Source: an uncultured Intrasporangium sp. (GTDB taxonomy: Bacteria; Actinomycetota; Actinomycetes; Actinomycetales; Dermatophilaceae). From it: a stretch of 16,053 nucleotides of DNA. Under the pieces are notes generated by a model. It saw only the letters and a list, made by a program, of their open reading frames with translations. It was not told the DNA's origin and searched no databases. Shown one piece after another: positions 1 to 6,988 of the stretch. Positions within the stretch are counted from its first letter, which is position 1, and each line of letters starts with the position of its first letter. Position numbers and translations under genes: made by a program. The DNA lies in contig CALMNV010000149.1 of the NCBI GenBank assembly GCA_937873285.1, positions 1 through 16,053 of the forward strand, read 5' to 3'.

Positions 1-32
1 ACCATGGGCGGCGGCCCGCAGATGTACACCTC
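1..32 (-). other. In-frame continuation of the reductase past its TGA (CGPPPM motif)
   Basis: Read on the minus strand in the reductase frame, the bases after the TGA at 33-35 encode EVYICGPPPMV and run off the window. CGPPPM is the signature near the C-terminus of ferredoxin-NADP reductase-like domains and is expected at just this place in group 5 monooxygenase reductases. Its in-frame position means a single base substitution explains the stop (for example TGG or CGA to TGA), with no need for an indel. Confidence 0.8.
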
Positions 33-959
33 TCACTTGGCGATGTTGGACTCGCGCTGCCCGACGACGTCGGTGACGTTGCCGGTCTGCGCCTCGAACC
101 CGTATGCCGCCGGGTCCTCGGGTATCGACTCCGAGAGGCACACGATGAACTCGAAGCCGGTCAGCTTCTCCCCGAGGGCCTTGATCACGTCGACGTAGAA
201 CAGGTCCTGCGCCGTGCGCGCCCCGTAGTAGAAGCGCACCGGTCGGGTGCTGTGCGTCTCCTGGAGGTGGCGAAGCAGCGACAGGATCGGCGCCATCCCG
301 GCCCCCCCGCCGATGCACACCACCGGGAGCACATGCCCCTCCTTGAGGGTGAAGGAGCCGTAGGGACCGGTCAGGTGCAGCTCGTCGTCGACCTGGAGAG
401 CGCCGTCGAGCAGGGCCGAGAACCGGCCCCCCGGGTACTTCTTGATGAGGAACTCGACCTCGCCCGGGGTCGACTGGGTCGTCGCCATGGAGAACGAGCG
501 GTGCTCCGTGGTCCCGGGGATCCCCAGGTCGGCATACTGCCCGGGCTTGAACTCGTAGGTCTCGGGCTCGACCGCGCGCAGCCGGAGGGACACGATGTCC
601 CGTGTCATCGGCTCGATCGCCGTGACCCGGGCGCGCACGTTCTGGATGGCGACGCCGCCGAGGAGCTCGTCCTCGTCGAAGTTGAGCAGCTCGATGGTGC
701 AGTCGCTGAAGGCATGCGCCCGGCACAGCAGCACGTAGCCCTCGTCCACCTCGGCGTCGTTGCAGGCGAAGGTGGAGTAGCGCTCCATCTGGATCTCGCC
801 GTCGAGAAGGAAGGACTTGCAGGCCGAGCACTGGCCCTCCCGGCACCCGTGCATCAGGTGGATGCCCTGGCGGAAGGCGGCATCGAGGATCTTCTCGTCC
901 TCGCCGACCTCCATCTCGATGTCCACGGGCTCGAAGCGGATCCGGTGTGTATCGGCCAC
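33..959 (-). CDS. prmB: Soluble di-iron monooxygenase reductase (propane 2-monooxygenase type), cut short by an in-frame TGA
   Basis: This is the NADH-dependent reductase that would pass electrons to the di-iron hydroxylase encoded just upstream. The 308-residue product has a plant-type [2Fe-2S] ferredoxin domain with Cys39, Cys44, Cys47 and Cys79, then an FAD domain (RSFSMAT at 154-160) and an NAD-binding stretch (CIGGGAGMAP at 215-224). I chose the GTG start at 957-959 because GAGGAGAGG lies 7 nt upstream and the protein then begins MADTHRIRF, right before the ferredoxin fold; the frame stays open further upstream only as a shadow of prmA. The C-terminus is wrong for the family. Translation stops at TGA (33-35) after ESNIAK, yet the same frame then reads EVYICGPPPMV up to the window edge. 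That is the conserved terminal NAD-binding motif of this family, so about 35-40 residues are lost unless the stop is an error or is read through. Family members are usually about 340-350 aa. Family assignment is firm; functionality is uncertain. mimB is an equivalent name. Confidence 0.88.
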   Translation of the reverse strand: MADTHRIRFEPVDIEMEVGEDEKILDAAFRQGIHLMHGCREGQCSACKSFLLDGEIQMERYSTFACNDAEVDEGYVLLCRAHAFSDCTIELLNFDEDELLGGVAIQNVRARVTAIEPMTRDIVSLRLRAVEPETYEFKPGQYADLGIPGTTEHRSFSMATTQSTPGEVEFLIKKYPGGRFSALLDGALQVDDELHLTGPYGSFTLKEGHVLPVVCIGGGAGMAPILSLLRHLQETHSTRPVRFYYGARTAQDLFYVDVIKALGEKLTGFEFIVCLSESIPEDPAAYGFEAQTGNVTDVVGQRESNIAK

Positions 960-966
960 GGGGGCC

Positions 967-975
967 CCTCTCCTC
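967..975 (-). promoter_or_regulatory. Ribosome binding site fixing the reductase GTG start
   Basis: Minus-strand GAGGAGAGG, 7 nt upstream of the GTG at 957-959. It decides the start within a frame that stays open far upstream. Confidence 0.75.
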
Positions 976-1006
976 AGTAGTGACGGCGTGCTGCCAACCG
1001 GGCCAA

Positions 1007-1039
1007 CCGGGTGGCGCCGCAGCGAGCGGCGCCACCCGG
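1007..1039 (-). other. 14-bp perfect stem-loop between prmA and prmB
   Basis: The arms 1007-1020 (CCGGGTGGCGCCGC) and 1026-1039 are perfect reverse complements around a 5-nt loop (AGCGA on the plus strand). No run of T follows on the minus strand, so it is not a classic intrinsic terminator. It lies in the 137-bp gap between the hydroxylase and reductase genes and could act as a partial terminator or as an RNA-processing or 3'-end-protecting structure that lowers reductase output relative to hydroxylase. That role is inferred. Confidence 0.7.
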
Positions 1040-1055
1040 CCCGGTCGGTGCGGCA

Positions 1056-1070
1056 GTCGCCTGCGGCGAC
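1056..1070 (-). other. Second small hairpin in the prmA-prmB gap
   Basis: GTCGCC-TGC-GGCGAC is a perfect 6-bp inverted repeat with a 3-nt loop. It lies between the prmA stop (1097) and the larger stem-loop, so the message would carry two hairpins in tandem before the reductase ribosome binding site. Such short GC repeats can arise by chance in this composition. Confidence 0.45.
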
Positions 1071-1096
1071 GACCGCGTGCCGCGCAGTCGACCGTC

Positions 1097-2731
1097 TCAG
1101 GCGACCTTGGTGCCGTTGGTGCGGTACTCGGCCACGTGGGCCTCGCGCTCCGCGTCCGACATCTGGTTGAGCAGGATGTTCGGGCTCATGAAGGTGTTTC
1201 CGCGCAGGTCGTCGAGGGTCCACATCTTCTTGGGGTCGTCGAGCTCGAGGTGGGGCTGCCCGATGAGGGTCTTCCCGTCGTCGCGGACGTAGCCGAGGTC
1301 CTTGACGATGTCGGCCAGGTCCTTGTCGTGGTGGAGCGTCTCCCACTCCCGGAAGCCGGTGAGGCGGCCCATGTTGGGCGTGGGCCGGCCGTCGTACTCC
1401 GGGCGGAAGGCCACCGCGTCGGTCCAGTGACAGGTCTCCGAGCAGTACGTGCGCCACTGGTCGTCCACCTTGTCGTCCACGATGTCCTCGTGGATGAGGC
1501 AGGGCACCATGCACGTCCAGCACCGGTGGGGGTAGGTGTAGCCCACGTCCTCGAACGCGATGGGCTTGTTCCGTCCGGGGTAGGCCATCCGGTTGTAGCT
1601 CTCCCACCACCTGCCGAACTTCGAGTACCAGCCGGGGTACTTCTCCTCGAACCACTCGAAGTCCTTGTCCGTCATGGCGTCGATCCGCCAGTAGTTGACG
1701 GGCCACCCGGTGGCGAAGAAGCGCGCCACCTCGTGGACGTAGCTCTTGTTGACGATGCGGTTCCACGCCTCCTCGACGAGGTCGTGCGGGATCGTCAGCC
1801 CGTACTTCTCGAGGGGAAGCAGGTAGCTGCGGTAGTAGTCGTCGTAGATCCAGCGGCGCCACATCTCCGCGTAGCTCTCGCGGTCCTTGCGGCGGTCCTT
1901 CGTGCCGTACTCGATGAAGGTGCCGATCGCGGCGTCGACGACGCAGTGGTTGTTCCACCACGCGTAGCGCAGGTCGCGCTCGAGCAGCGGCCGGTTGCGC
2001 TCGTCGGCCAGGGCCATGAGCAGGATCGAGTAGCCGTTGGAGATGTGACGCGATTCGTCCGACTGCACCGAGTGGAACACCGTCGGCAGCAGGTAGTCGC
2101 CGTTGGCGGCGGCCTCGTCGGGCATGGCGACGAAGAGGGTGTTGGTGAAGGCGGTCTCCGCGACGACGGTGAGGTAGATGTTGGCGGCGGTGATCGCGTC
2201 GCCCGTGATGAACCCCTCGCCGAACTGCCGGCCGATGGTGCCCGCGTAGTTGTTGGCGAACCCCTTCTCGGTGATGTCGAAGCCGGCCGGGTCGATGTAG
2301 TGGTTCATGTAGAGCTTCTTGAGGTTCATCTGGATCGTCGAGTGCCGCACCTCGTCGATCATCTGGACCGCGAGCCCGTTGTGGATCTCCGGGTTGGGGA
2401 CGGCGTCGATGGCCATCGGCATCGCCCTGGCCGCCGAGATCTCCGGGAAGGGGATGATCGACAGGAAGAGCTTCTGCCACTCGAGCCAGCGCTGCTGCAC
2501 CTGGCGGAACATGTTGCCGCGGATGGCGCCGTCCATCGCACCGTAGACCCGGTTGTCCTTCTCCTCCTCCATGGGGAAGTAGGAGCGCATGATCTGCTTG
2601 AGCGGGTCCTTCTTCGGGGCCTTCTCGAACGTGTAGTCCGTGCCGAAGCGGGTGGCGGGCGTCGCGAACGTCGGCTCCCAGGACAGCTCGGTGATCTTCG
2701 CATGTGCCTTCGTCAGGCTCTGTCTGCTCAA
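1097..2731 (-). CDS. prmA: Propane/acetone-type soluble di-iron monooxygenase, hydroxylase large (alpha) subunit
   Basis: This 544-residue protein is the catalytic subunit that uses O2 at a di-iron centre to hydroxylate small substrates such as propane, acetone or phenols in group 5 enzymes. The six iron ligands can be placed as Glu97 ([10 protein letters not shown]), Glu127 and His130 (DEVRH), Glu192 (VVAETAF) and Glu226 and His229 (DESRH), the spacing expected of MmoX-type subunits. The C-terminal half has a conserved Cys-rich stretch ([10 protein letters not shown], then YCSETCHW). Length is full for the family. The start is TTG at 2729-2731, supported by GAGGAGG 5 nt upstream and the N-terminus [10 protein letters not shown]. 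It is the first gene of a leftward operon, followed by the reductase; the small subunit and coupling protein should follow off the left edge. Unlike most genes here it has no GGCATAC motif and writes several Tyr-Ala pairs as TACGCG, a possible sign of separate origin. Substrate cannot be read from sequence; mimA is an equivalent name. Confidence 0.95.
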   Translation of the reverse strand: MSRQSLTKAHAKITELSWEPTFATPATRFGTDYTFEKAPKKDPLKQIMRSYFPMEEEKDNRVYGAMDGAIRGNMFRQVQQRWLEWQKLFLSIIPFPEISAARAMPMAIDAVPNPEIHNGLAVQMIDEVRHSTIQMNLKKLYMNHYIDPAGFDITEKGFANNYAGTIGRQFGEGFITGDAITAANIYLTVVAETAFTNTLFVAMPDEAAANGDYLLPTVFHSVQSDESRHISNGYSILLMALADERNRPLLERDLRYAWWNNHCVVDAAIGTFIEYGTKDRRKDRESYAEMWRRWIYDDYYRSYLLPLEKYGLTIPHDLVEEAWNRIVNKSYVHEVARFFATGWPVNYWRIDAMTDKDFEWFEEKYPGWYSKFGRWWESYNRMAYPGRNKPIAFEDVGYTYPHRCWTCMVPCLIHEDIVDDKVDDQWRTYCSETCHWTDAVAFRPEYDGRPTPNMGRLTGFREWETLHHDKDLADIVKDLGYVRDDGKTLIGQPHLELDDPKKMWTLDDLRGNTFMSPNILLNQMSDAEREAHVAEYRTNGTKVA

Positions 2732-2736
2732 TGTTG

Positions 2737-2743
2737 CCTCCTC
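2737..2743 (-). promoter_or_regulatory. Strong Shine-Dalgarno for the TTG start of prmA
   Basis: Minus-strand GAGGAGG, 5 nt upstream of the TTG at 2729-2731. It supports the unusual TTG start. Confidence 0.8.
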
Positions 2744-2755
2744 GGTCTCAGACCG
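2743..2755. other. 13-bp palindrome beside the prmA ribosome binding site
   Basis: CGGTCT-C-AGACCG is a perfect 6-bp inverted repeat abutting the prmA Shine-Dalgarno. In RNA it could form a tight hairpin next to the ribosome site. It also contains GTCTCA (2745-2750), the half-site of the larger inverted repeats further upstream, so it may be a weak third binding site. Both readings are inference. Confidence 0.4.
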
Positions 2756-2771
2756 GCGTCCTTGCCGGGCT

Positions 2772-2794
2772 GCGGCGGCGAGATGGTCCGCCGC
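2772..2794. other. 7-bp stem with 9-nt loop in the prmA leader
   Basis: GCGGCGG (2772-2778) pairs with CCGCCGC (2788-2794). It may fold in the prmA 5' leader if transcription starts upstream of it. The repeat is simple and GC-rich, so chance is quite possible. Confidence 0.3.
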
Positions 2795-2829
2795 GTGCAG
2801 TCAGGATGGCCAGCCGCTCGGGAAGCGGA

Positions 2830-2846
2830 TGTCTCAATCTGAGAGC
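2830..2846. promoter_or_regulatory. Degenerate copy of the divergent-region inverted repeat (candidate operator 1)
   Basis: TGTCTCA-ATC-TGAGAGC keeps the full left half and five of seven right-half bases of the perfect site at 2868-2886. Centres (2838 and 2877) are 39 bp apart, close to four helical turns, as expected for two dimers on one DNA face. It lies about 107 bp upstream of the prmA start. Confidence 0.55.
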
Positions 2847-2867
2847 GCGGGCCGCCCCCCGGGCAGG

Positions 2868-2886
2868 CTGTCTCATGTTGAGACAG
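2868..2886. promoter_or_regulatory. Perfect inverted repeat, candidate binding site of the divergent Fis-type regulator
   Basis: CTGTCTCA-TGT-TGAGACAG is a perfect 8-bp inverted repeat with a 3-bp centre. It sits in the divergent region, about 146 bp upstream of prmA and 119 bp upstream of the regulator gene, the distance at which enhancer-binding regulators of this family usually bind. A protein with a C-terminal Fis helix-turn-helix binds such two-fold sites as a dimer. Binding by this regulator is inferred from position and symmetry. Confidence 0.65.
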
Positions 2887-2912
2887 TCCCTCCGGGAGAC
2901 CACCCCGGCGGC

Positions 2913-2942
2913 TTGCCAGCGGGAGGCCCACCACCGCACACT
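2913..2942 (+). promoter_or_regulatory. Weak candidate promoter of the regulator gene
   Basis: TTGCCA (2913-2918), an 18-bp spacer and CACACT (2937-2942) resemble a weak -35/-10 pair reading toward the regulator. The perfect inverted repeat lies just upstream of the -35, so a bound regulator could also affect its own gene. The match is poor. Confidence 0.2.
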
Positions 2943-2995
2943 GCAAGCACCCACGCAGCGCACCGCGGCACCGTGTCGGAACCGAGAGGGAGAGT

Positions 2996-4807
2996 GTGGC
3001 CAAGCCCACGCGCACCCGTGACCCGCGGACCGTCCGGGAGGGGCGAGCTCTTCGTGAGCACTTCATCGAGTCCGGTGTCCTCGAGCCCGCCGTCCGGGAC
3101 ATCATCGGAGAGTCCTGGATGCGTAGTCGCCAGGCCGGCGTCGATCCTGCGGTCGTCCATGCTCCCTACGCACCGGACATCGGGGCCACGGAGCTCACCC
3201 CGATCGTCCAGGCGGTCATGGGCCGGATGAGCAAGGAGCTCGCCGGCGAACCGGTCAGCATGATCTTCGCCGACCGCAAGGGCCAGGTGCTGCACCGGAT
3301 CTGCGTCGACGCCTCACTGCGCAGGGTGCTGGAGAAGGTGAGCCTGGCCCCCGGCTTCTCGTATGCCGAGCAGACCGTGGGCACGAACGGCATCGGGACG
3401 GCCCTGGAGCGGGGCGCTCCGACCCTCGTCGTCGGAGACGAGCACTTCTCCGAGCCGCTGATGCGCTTCGGCTGCGCCGGCGCTCCCGTTCACCACCCGG
3501 TGAGCCGCGCACTGCTCGGGGTGCTCGACCTGACCTGCGCGGCAGGAGCCTCGAACCCCTTGCTGCTGACGTATGCGCGGATCCTCGCCGAGCAGATCAA
3601 GGAGGAGGTGCTCACCCGCAGCTCCAGCCGGGAGATGTCCCTCGTGCGGGACTACCTCGCGGCGTGCCGCCACGCCACGGTGCCCATCCTCGCGCTCAGC
3701 GACGACCTCGTCATGATGAACCGGCTCGCCCAGCAGCGGCTCGACGGGGCGGACCGGACCGCGCTCATCGCCCACACGAGCGACGCCTTCGGCGCGCAGG
3801 AGCCGCGCACCTTCGTCGCCGACCTGCCGAGCGGCGCTTCGGCACGGCTGGACTACCGGCCCTCCCTCGTCGGCGACGCCGTCATCGGCGGGGTGTTCCG
3901 GGTCCAGATCTCTCGAAGCCCTGCTCCCCTGCCGGCCATCCGCTCCCGGCCGGAGGCGATGCCACTGCCTGGCCTGGCGGGCGGGAGCCCACCGTGGCTA
4001 CGCACGGTCGGCCAGCTCCGGGAGGCGCATCGCCAGGGCACGTGGACGATCGTGCAGGGAGAGCCGGGTGTCGGCAAGCACGCCCTCGTCAGGGGCATAC
4101 ACCTCGCCATGACACCCGGCCGGCACCTGCGCACCCTCGACGCCGCGGTCGCGGCAGAGGACCCCGACAGCTGGTACCAGGAGGTGGAGGAGGAGTTCGG
4201 CCTGGACGAAGGCACGCTGGTGCTGCGCCACCTCGACCGGCTGCCAGACGTGCTCGTGGAGCCGCTGGCCACCCTGCTCGTCGAGCAGTCGGCCGGTGGC
4301 CGGGGACCGCAACGCTGGGTGGTGGCCACCTATGACACGGCTGCTGAGGATGCTGCCGCACGGGCCTGTGTCATCCCCAGCTTCGACCGGACGGTCGTCG
4401 TCGAGCCGCTCCGCCACCGCCCCGAGGACGTGCGGGCCCTCGTCGTGACACTGCTGCGCACACTGACCCCCGCGGGTCGGCAGCTGGAGATCTCTCCGGG
4501 GGCGCTCGCCCAGCTCGCGCGGCACCCATGGCCGGGCAACGTGGCGCAGCTGCGGGACGTGCTGCGGCGCATCGTCGCACTGAAGCGCAGCGGCACCATC
4601 GAGCTCGCGGACCTGCCTGCCGAGTGCATGTCGGTCGGCAGGCGCACCTTCACGCCGCTCGAGGCGCTCGAGCGCGACGCGATCACGCGCGCGCTGCACG
4701 ACCATCGCGGCAACAAGGCGCTGGCAGCGAAGCACCTCGGGATGTCACGGGCGACGATCTACCGCAAGATCCGCGCCTACGACATCGTCGCCAGCGCCCG
4801 CACCTAG
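2996..4807 (+). CDS. mimR: AcoR/MimR-like GAF-AAA+-Fis transcriptional regulator with a degenerate AAA+ domain
   Basis: This 603-residue regulator is divergent from prmA and most likely activates it in response to a substrate or product. The N-terminal half has a GAF sensor of AcoR type (GFSYAEQTVGTNGIGTAL at 120-137). The central region retains Walker A (GEPGVGK, 355-361), but only about 45 residues lie between it and the Walker B position (GTLVLRHLDRL, 406-416). The GAFTGA loop that contacts sigma-54 is absent, and the acidic pair of Walker B is replaced by Arg-His. HPWPGNVAQLR (510-520) and a C-terminal Fis-type helix-turn-helix (GNKALAAKHLGMSRATIYRK, 572-591) are intact. It therefore looks like a regulator that has dropped sigma-54 contact and probably ATP hydrolysis, which fits the general lack of sigma-54 in actinobacteria. 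The start is GTG with GAGAGGGAGAG immediately upstream. The stop lies in a 17-bp duplication. The symbol follows MimR of mycobacterial mim clusters, by context. Confidence 0.88.
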   Translation: MAKPTRTRDPRTVREGRALREHFIESGVLEPAVRDIIGESWMRSRQAGVDPAVVHAPYAPDIGATELTPIVQAVMGRMSKELAGEPVSMIFADRKGQVLHRICVDASLRRVLEKVSLAPGFSYAEQTVGTNGIGTALERGAPTLVVGDEHFSEPLMRFGCAGAPVHHPVSRALLGVLDLTCAAGASNPLLLTYARILAEQIKEEVLTRSSSREMSLVRDYLAACRHATVPILALSDDLVMMNRLAQQRLDGADRTALIAHTSDAFGAQEPRTFVADLPSGASARLDYRPSLVGDAVIGGVFRVQISRSPAPLPAIRSRPEAMPLPGLAGGSPPWLRTVGQLREAHRQGTWTIVQGEPGVGKHALVRGIHLAMTPGRHLRTLDAAVAAEDPDSWYQEVEEEFGLDEGTLVLRHLDRLPDVLVEPLATLLVEQSAGGRGPQRWVVATYDTAAEDAAARACVIPSFDRTVVVEPLRHRPEDVRALVVTLLRTLTPAGRQLEISPGALAQLARHPWPGNVAQLRDVLRRIVALKRSGTIELADLPAECMSVGRRTFTPLEALERDAITRALHDHRGNKALAAKHLGMSRATIYRKIRAYDIVASART

Positions 4808-4833
4808 CCCTCGCCCGCACCTAGCCCTCGCCC
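4795..4833. repeat. 17-bp tandem duplication across the regulator stop codon
   Basis: The unit CGCCCGCACCTAGCCCT occurs at 4795-4811 and again at 4812-4828, followed by five more bases of a third copy. It includes the TAG stop, so the stop is duplicated (4805-4807 and 4822-4824) in different frames. It looks like a recent slippage or tandem duplication. Confidence 0.85.
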
Positions 4834-4892
4834 ACCCCGACACCCCGGCACCCCGCCGGCGCGGCGAGCCTCGCTGCCCGTGAGCCGGGCCG

Positions 4893-6170
4893 TCAGCCCA
4901 GCAACTGCGAGATGGCGTAGATGAGCAAGCCGATGAGCCCGCCCACGAGCGTGCCGTTGATGCGGATGAACTGCAGGTCGCGCCCGACCTGCAGCTCGAC
5001 CCGATCGGCCGTCTCCTTGCCGTCCCAGCGCTCCACCGTGTGGCTGATCACGCGGGTCAGCTCGGTGCCATAGCGCTCGACGGCATACACGGTCGCGTCC
5101 GCGATCCGCCGGTCGACCCGCTCGCGCAGATCGAGGTCCGCGATGAGCCGCTCGGCCAGCGCCCGGACCTCCGCCACCGCCCTGGTGCGAAGCGGCCCGG
5201 ACGGGTCCTCCAGCGCGGCGACGACGACGCCGCGGAAGGAGCGCCACAACGACATCGCCGTGACCGCCACCTGCGGGTGGGTGAGCAGCCGCTCCTTGAA
5301 GCGCTCCGCGCGCGCCTGGGTGGCCGGGTCGTGCTGGAGGCCGTCGGCGAGGTCGAGCAGCAGCCGGTCGAGGGCCACCCGCACGCTGTGCGACTCGTCC
5401 CGCCGGATGTCGGCCAGCCAGCGCAGCGCCTCGAAGTAGAGCCGGCGCGCGACGAGGTCGTTGACAGCCTGCGGCACCCACGAGGGGGCGCGTTCGACGA
5501 TGAGCGACTCGAAGAGGTCCTCGTTGTCCACGAGCCAGCGCCGGCCCTCGTCGAGCGCGAGGTCGACCAGCCCGACGTGCGCCCGGTCGCGCACCACCTG
5601 GTCGAGCAGCCCCCCGGCGAGCCCGCTCACCGGCTCCTGGACGAGCCGGGGCAGGACGGCCTGCTCGAGCACGGCCTGCACGTCGGCGTCCGGGACTCGA
5701 TGCAGCGCGTGGACCGTCACGGTCGCCACCTCGTCGACCAGCCGCTTGGCGTGACCGGGTGCGAGGGCCCACTCGGCGAGCCGCCGGGTGGGCTCGGCGT
5801 CGAGGACCCGGTCGCGCACCACGTCCTCGCGCAGGAAGTTCTCCCCGACGAACTCCTCGAGGCTGCGCCCGATCATCTCCTTCTTGCGCGGGATGAGCGC
5901 GGTGTGCGGAATGCGCAACCCCAGCGGGTGGCGGAAGATGGCCGTGACGGCGAACCAGTCGGCGACGGCGCCGACCATGGACGCCTCCGCGCCGGCGTTG
6001 ACGTAGCCGAGCCACCCTCCCTCCTGGCCCCGCGTGGCGAGGTAGATGGCGGCGGCGACCACGAGCAGCCCGGTGGCGAGCAGCCGCATCCGGCGCAGGT
6101 CCGCGCGGCGCCGCGCGTCGAGCGCCGGGTCGACGACAAGGCCCAGCGGACGGCCCGGTGGACCGCTCAC
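4893..6170 (-). CDS. DUF445 (YjiN-type) membrane protein
   Basis: This 425-residue protein belongs to the DUF445 family, whose biochemical role is unknown. It shows one membrane segment near the N-terminus (LLATGLLVVAAAIYLA, about residues 30-46). The family signature follows at about 66-93, including GAVADWFAVTAIFRHPLGL and IPHTALIP. A long charged helical region comes next, and a second hydrophobic segment ends the protein (LVGGLIGLLIYAISQLL). It is probably anchored in the cytoplasmic membrane at both ends. The GTG start (6168-6170) overlaps the stop of the SseB-like gene by 4 bp (GTGA), so it is translationally coupled to the end of the histidine operon. It converges on the regulator gene with an 85-bp gap in which I see no convincing terminator. 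Length is normal for the family. Confidence 0.9.
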   Translation of the reverse strand: MSGPPGRPLGLVVDPALDARRRADLRRMRLLATGLLVVAAAIYLATRGQEGGWLGYVNAGAEASMVGAVADWFAVTAIFRHPLGLRIPHTALIPRKKEMIGRSLEEFVGENFLREDVVRDRVLDAEPTRRLAEWALAPGHAKRLVDEVATVTVHALHRVPDADVQAVLEQAVLPRLVQEPVSGLAGGLLDQVVRDRAHVGLVDLALDEGRRWLVDNEDLFESLIVERAPSWVPQAVNDLVARRLYFEALRWLADIRRDESHSVRVALDRLLLDLADGLQHDPATQARAERFKERLLTHPQVAVTAMSLWRSFRGVVVAALEDPSGPLRTRAVAEVRALAERLIADLDLRERVDRRIADATVYAVERYGTELTRVISHTVERWDGKETADRVELQVGRDLQFIRINGTLVGGLIGLLIYAISQLLG

Positions 6171-6988
6171 CGGGCGGCCTCGATCTCGAAGGTGAGCGCG
6201 TCGATGCGGGCCCGGGTCTCCGCGTCCGCGGCCAGGCGTTCACCGACCCGGGTGGCCACCGCCGCCACGGCCTCCGCGTCCCGACCGGCCGGCAGGGTGA
6301 GCACGACCCGCAGCATCCCCCCGCCGGCCGGCGTCCCGGCCTCCAGTCGGTATGCCGTGACCTCGGCCTCCGCGTGGACCGCCGCGCCGACCGCCGCCGC
6401 CACGTGGTCGTCGAGGTGGGCCGGCAGCCAGGGCCGCTCCTGCGCCAGCGCCTCCAGCATGCTCGGGCGCAACACCGTGGCCGTGGCCGAGGCCACGTCG
6501 ACGAGGAGCGCCTGGCACCCCTCGGCGATGGCGGCCCGCGCGGCGACAGCCGCCCGCACCGGGACCGGCCGGGCCGCCGGGTCCCACTGCGCCAGCCTGG
6601 CGGTCGAGGAAAAGATCGGCAGGGCGCGCGAGCCGTCGGGGGCGGTCAGGGTCACCGCCGCCATGTCGCTGCGCGTGTCCACCGCCGCCGATCCCGAGGT
6701 GTCGGTCTCCGTCGCGATCGCCACCACCGGCACGAGCCACCGGGCCTGCGCGACGCACCGCAGCAGCTCGACCTCCGCCGCCGAGGTGGCCTCCGCAGTG
6801 CTTCTCGCGGTGCCCTCGGCCGTGCCGGCTCTCGTGGCGGCGCGCAGGGCCGCCTCCAGGACCGCGTCCAGCCCGCCGGAGTCGCCCCCGAAGGCCGGCG
6901 CGGGGATCCGCTTGCCGGCCCATGCCTGGCCGGCCGAGTCCGTCGCGCGCTCCACGCCGTCGAGCGGCGTCGCGGGATCGGCGCTCAC
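6167..6988 (-). CDS. SseB-family protein encoded after hisA/priA
   Basis: The product is 273 residues. The central part ([20 protein letters not shown], then [23 protein letters not shown]) is typical of the SseB N-terminal domain found in many actinobacterial proteins encoded next to priA; the role is unknown. The N-terminal stretch is rich in Ala, Thr and Glu and probably disordered. The C-terminal part is Ala-rich and likely helical, with no membrane segment or signal peptide. The GTG start at 6986-6988 overlaps the hisA stop by 4 bp (GTGA), and its own stop overlaps the DUF445 start in the same way. It is therefore translated as part of the his operon. Family assignment rests on the domain pattern and on this well-known neighbourhood. 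Confidence 0.75.
   Translation of the reverse strand: MSADPATPLDGVERATDSAGQAWAGKRIPAPAFGGDSGGLDAVLEAALRAATRAGTAEGTARSTAEATSAAEVELLRCVAQARWLVPVVAIATETDTSGSAAVDTRSDMAAVTLTAPDGSRALPIFSSTARLAQWDPAARPVPVRAAVAARAAIAEGCQALLVDVASATATVLRPSMLEALAQERPWLPAHLDDHVAAAVGAAVHAEAEVTAYRLEAGTPAGGGMLRVVLTLPAGRDAEAVAAVATRVGERLAADAETRARIDALTFEIEAAR

Noticed and set aside
33..35. TGA as a selenocysteine codon
   Set aside because: The position is a linker before CGPPPM, not a redox site, and too little sequence remains downstream (32 bases) to see a bacterial SECIS hairpin. A nonsense substitution is simpler.
960..2480. Upstream extension of the reductase frame, giving an 815-residue protein
   Set aside because: The extension overlaps prmA in another frame, is Arg/Pro-rich and has no domain. 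A GTG with a strong ribosome site at 957-959 is the natural start.
2795..2815. Sigma-54-like -24/-12 element upstream of prmA (minus strand TGGCCATCCTGACTGCA)
   Set aside because: The GG to GC spacing is 11 instead of 10 bases. The regulator lacks GAFTGA, and actinobacteria generally lack sigma-54.
947..2842. Long plus-strand open frame (631 codons) opposite the monooxygenase genes
   Set aside because: It lies antisense to prmA and prmB, which have clear conserved motifs. Its translation is a run of Val, Arg, Gly and Asp with no domain. High-GC genes commonly leave such open shadow frames.
4808..4892. Bidirectional terminator between the convergent regulator and DUF445 genes
   Set aside because: Only a short GCGAG/CTCGC match was found, with no proper loop or T-run.
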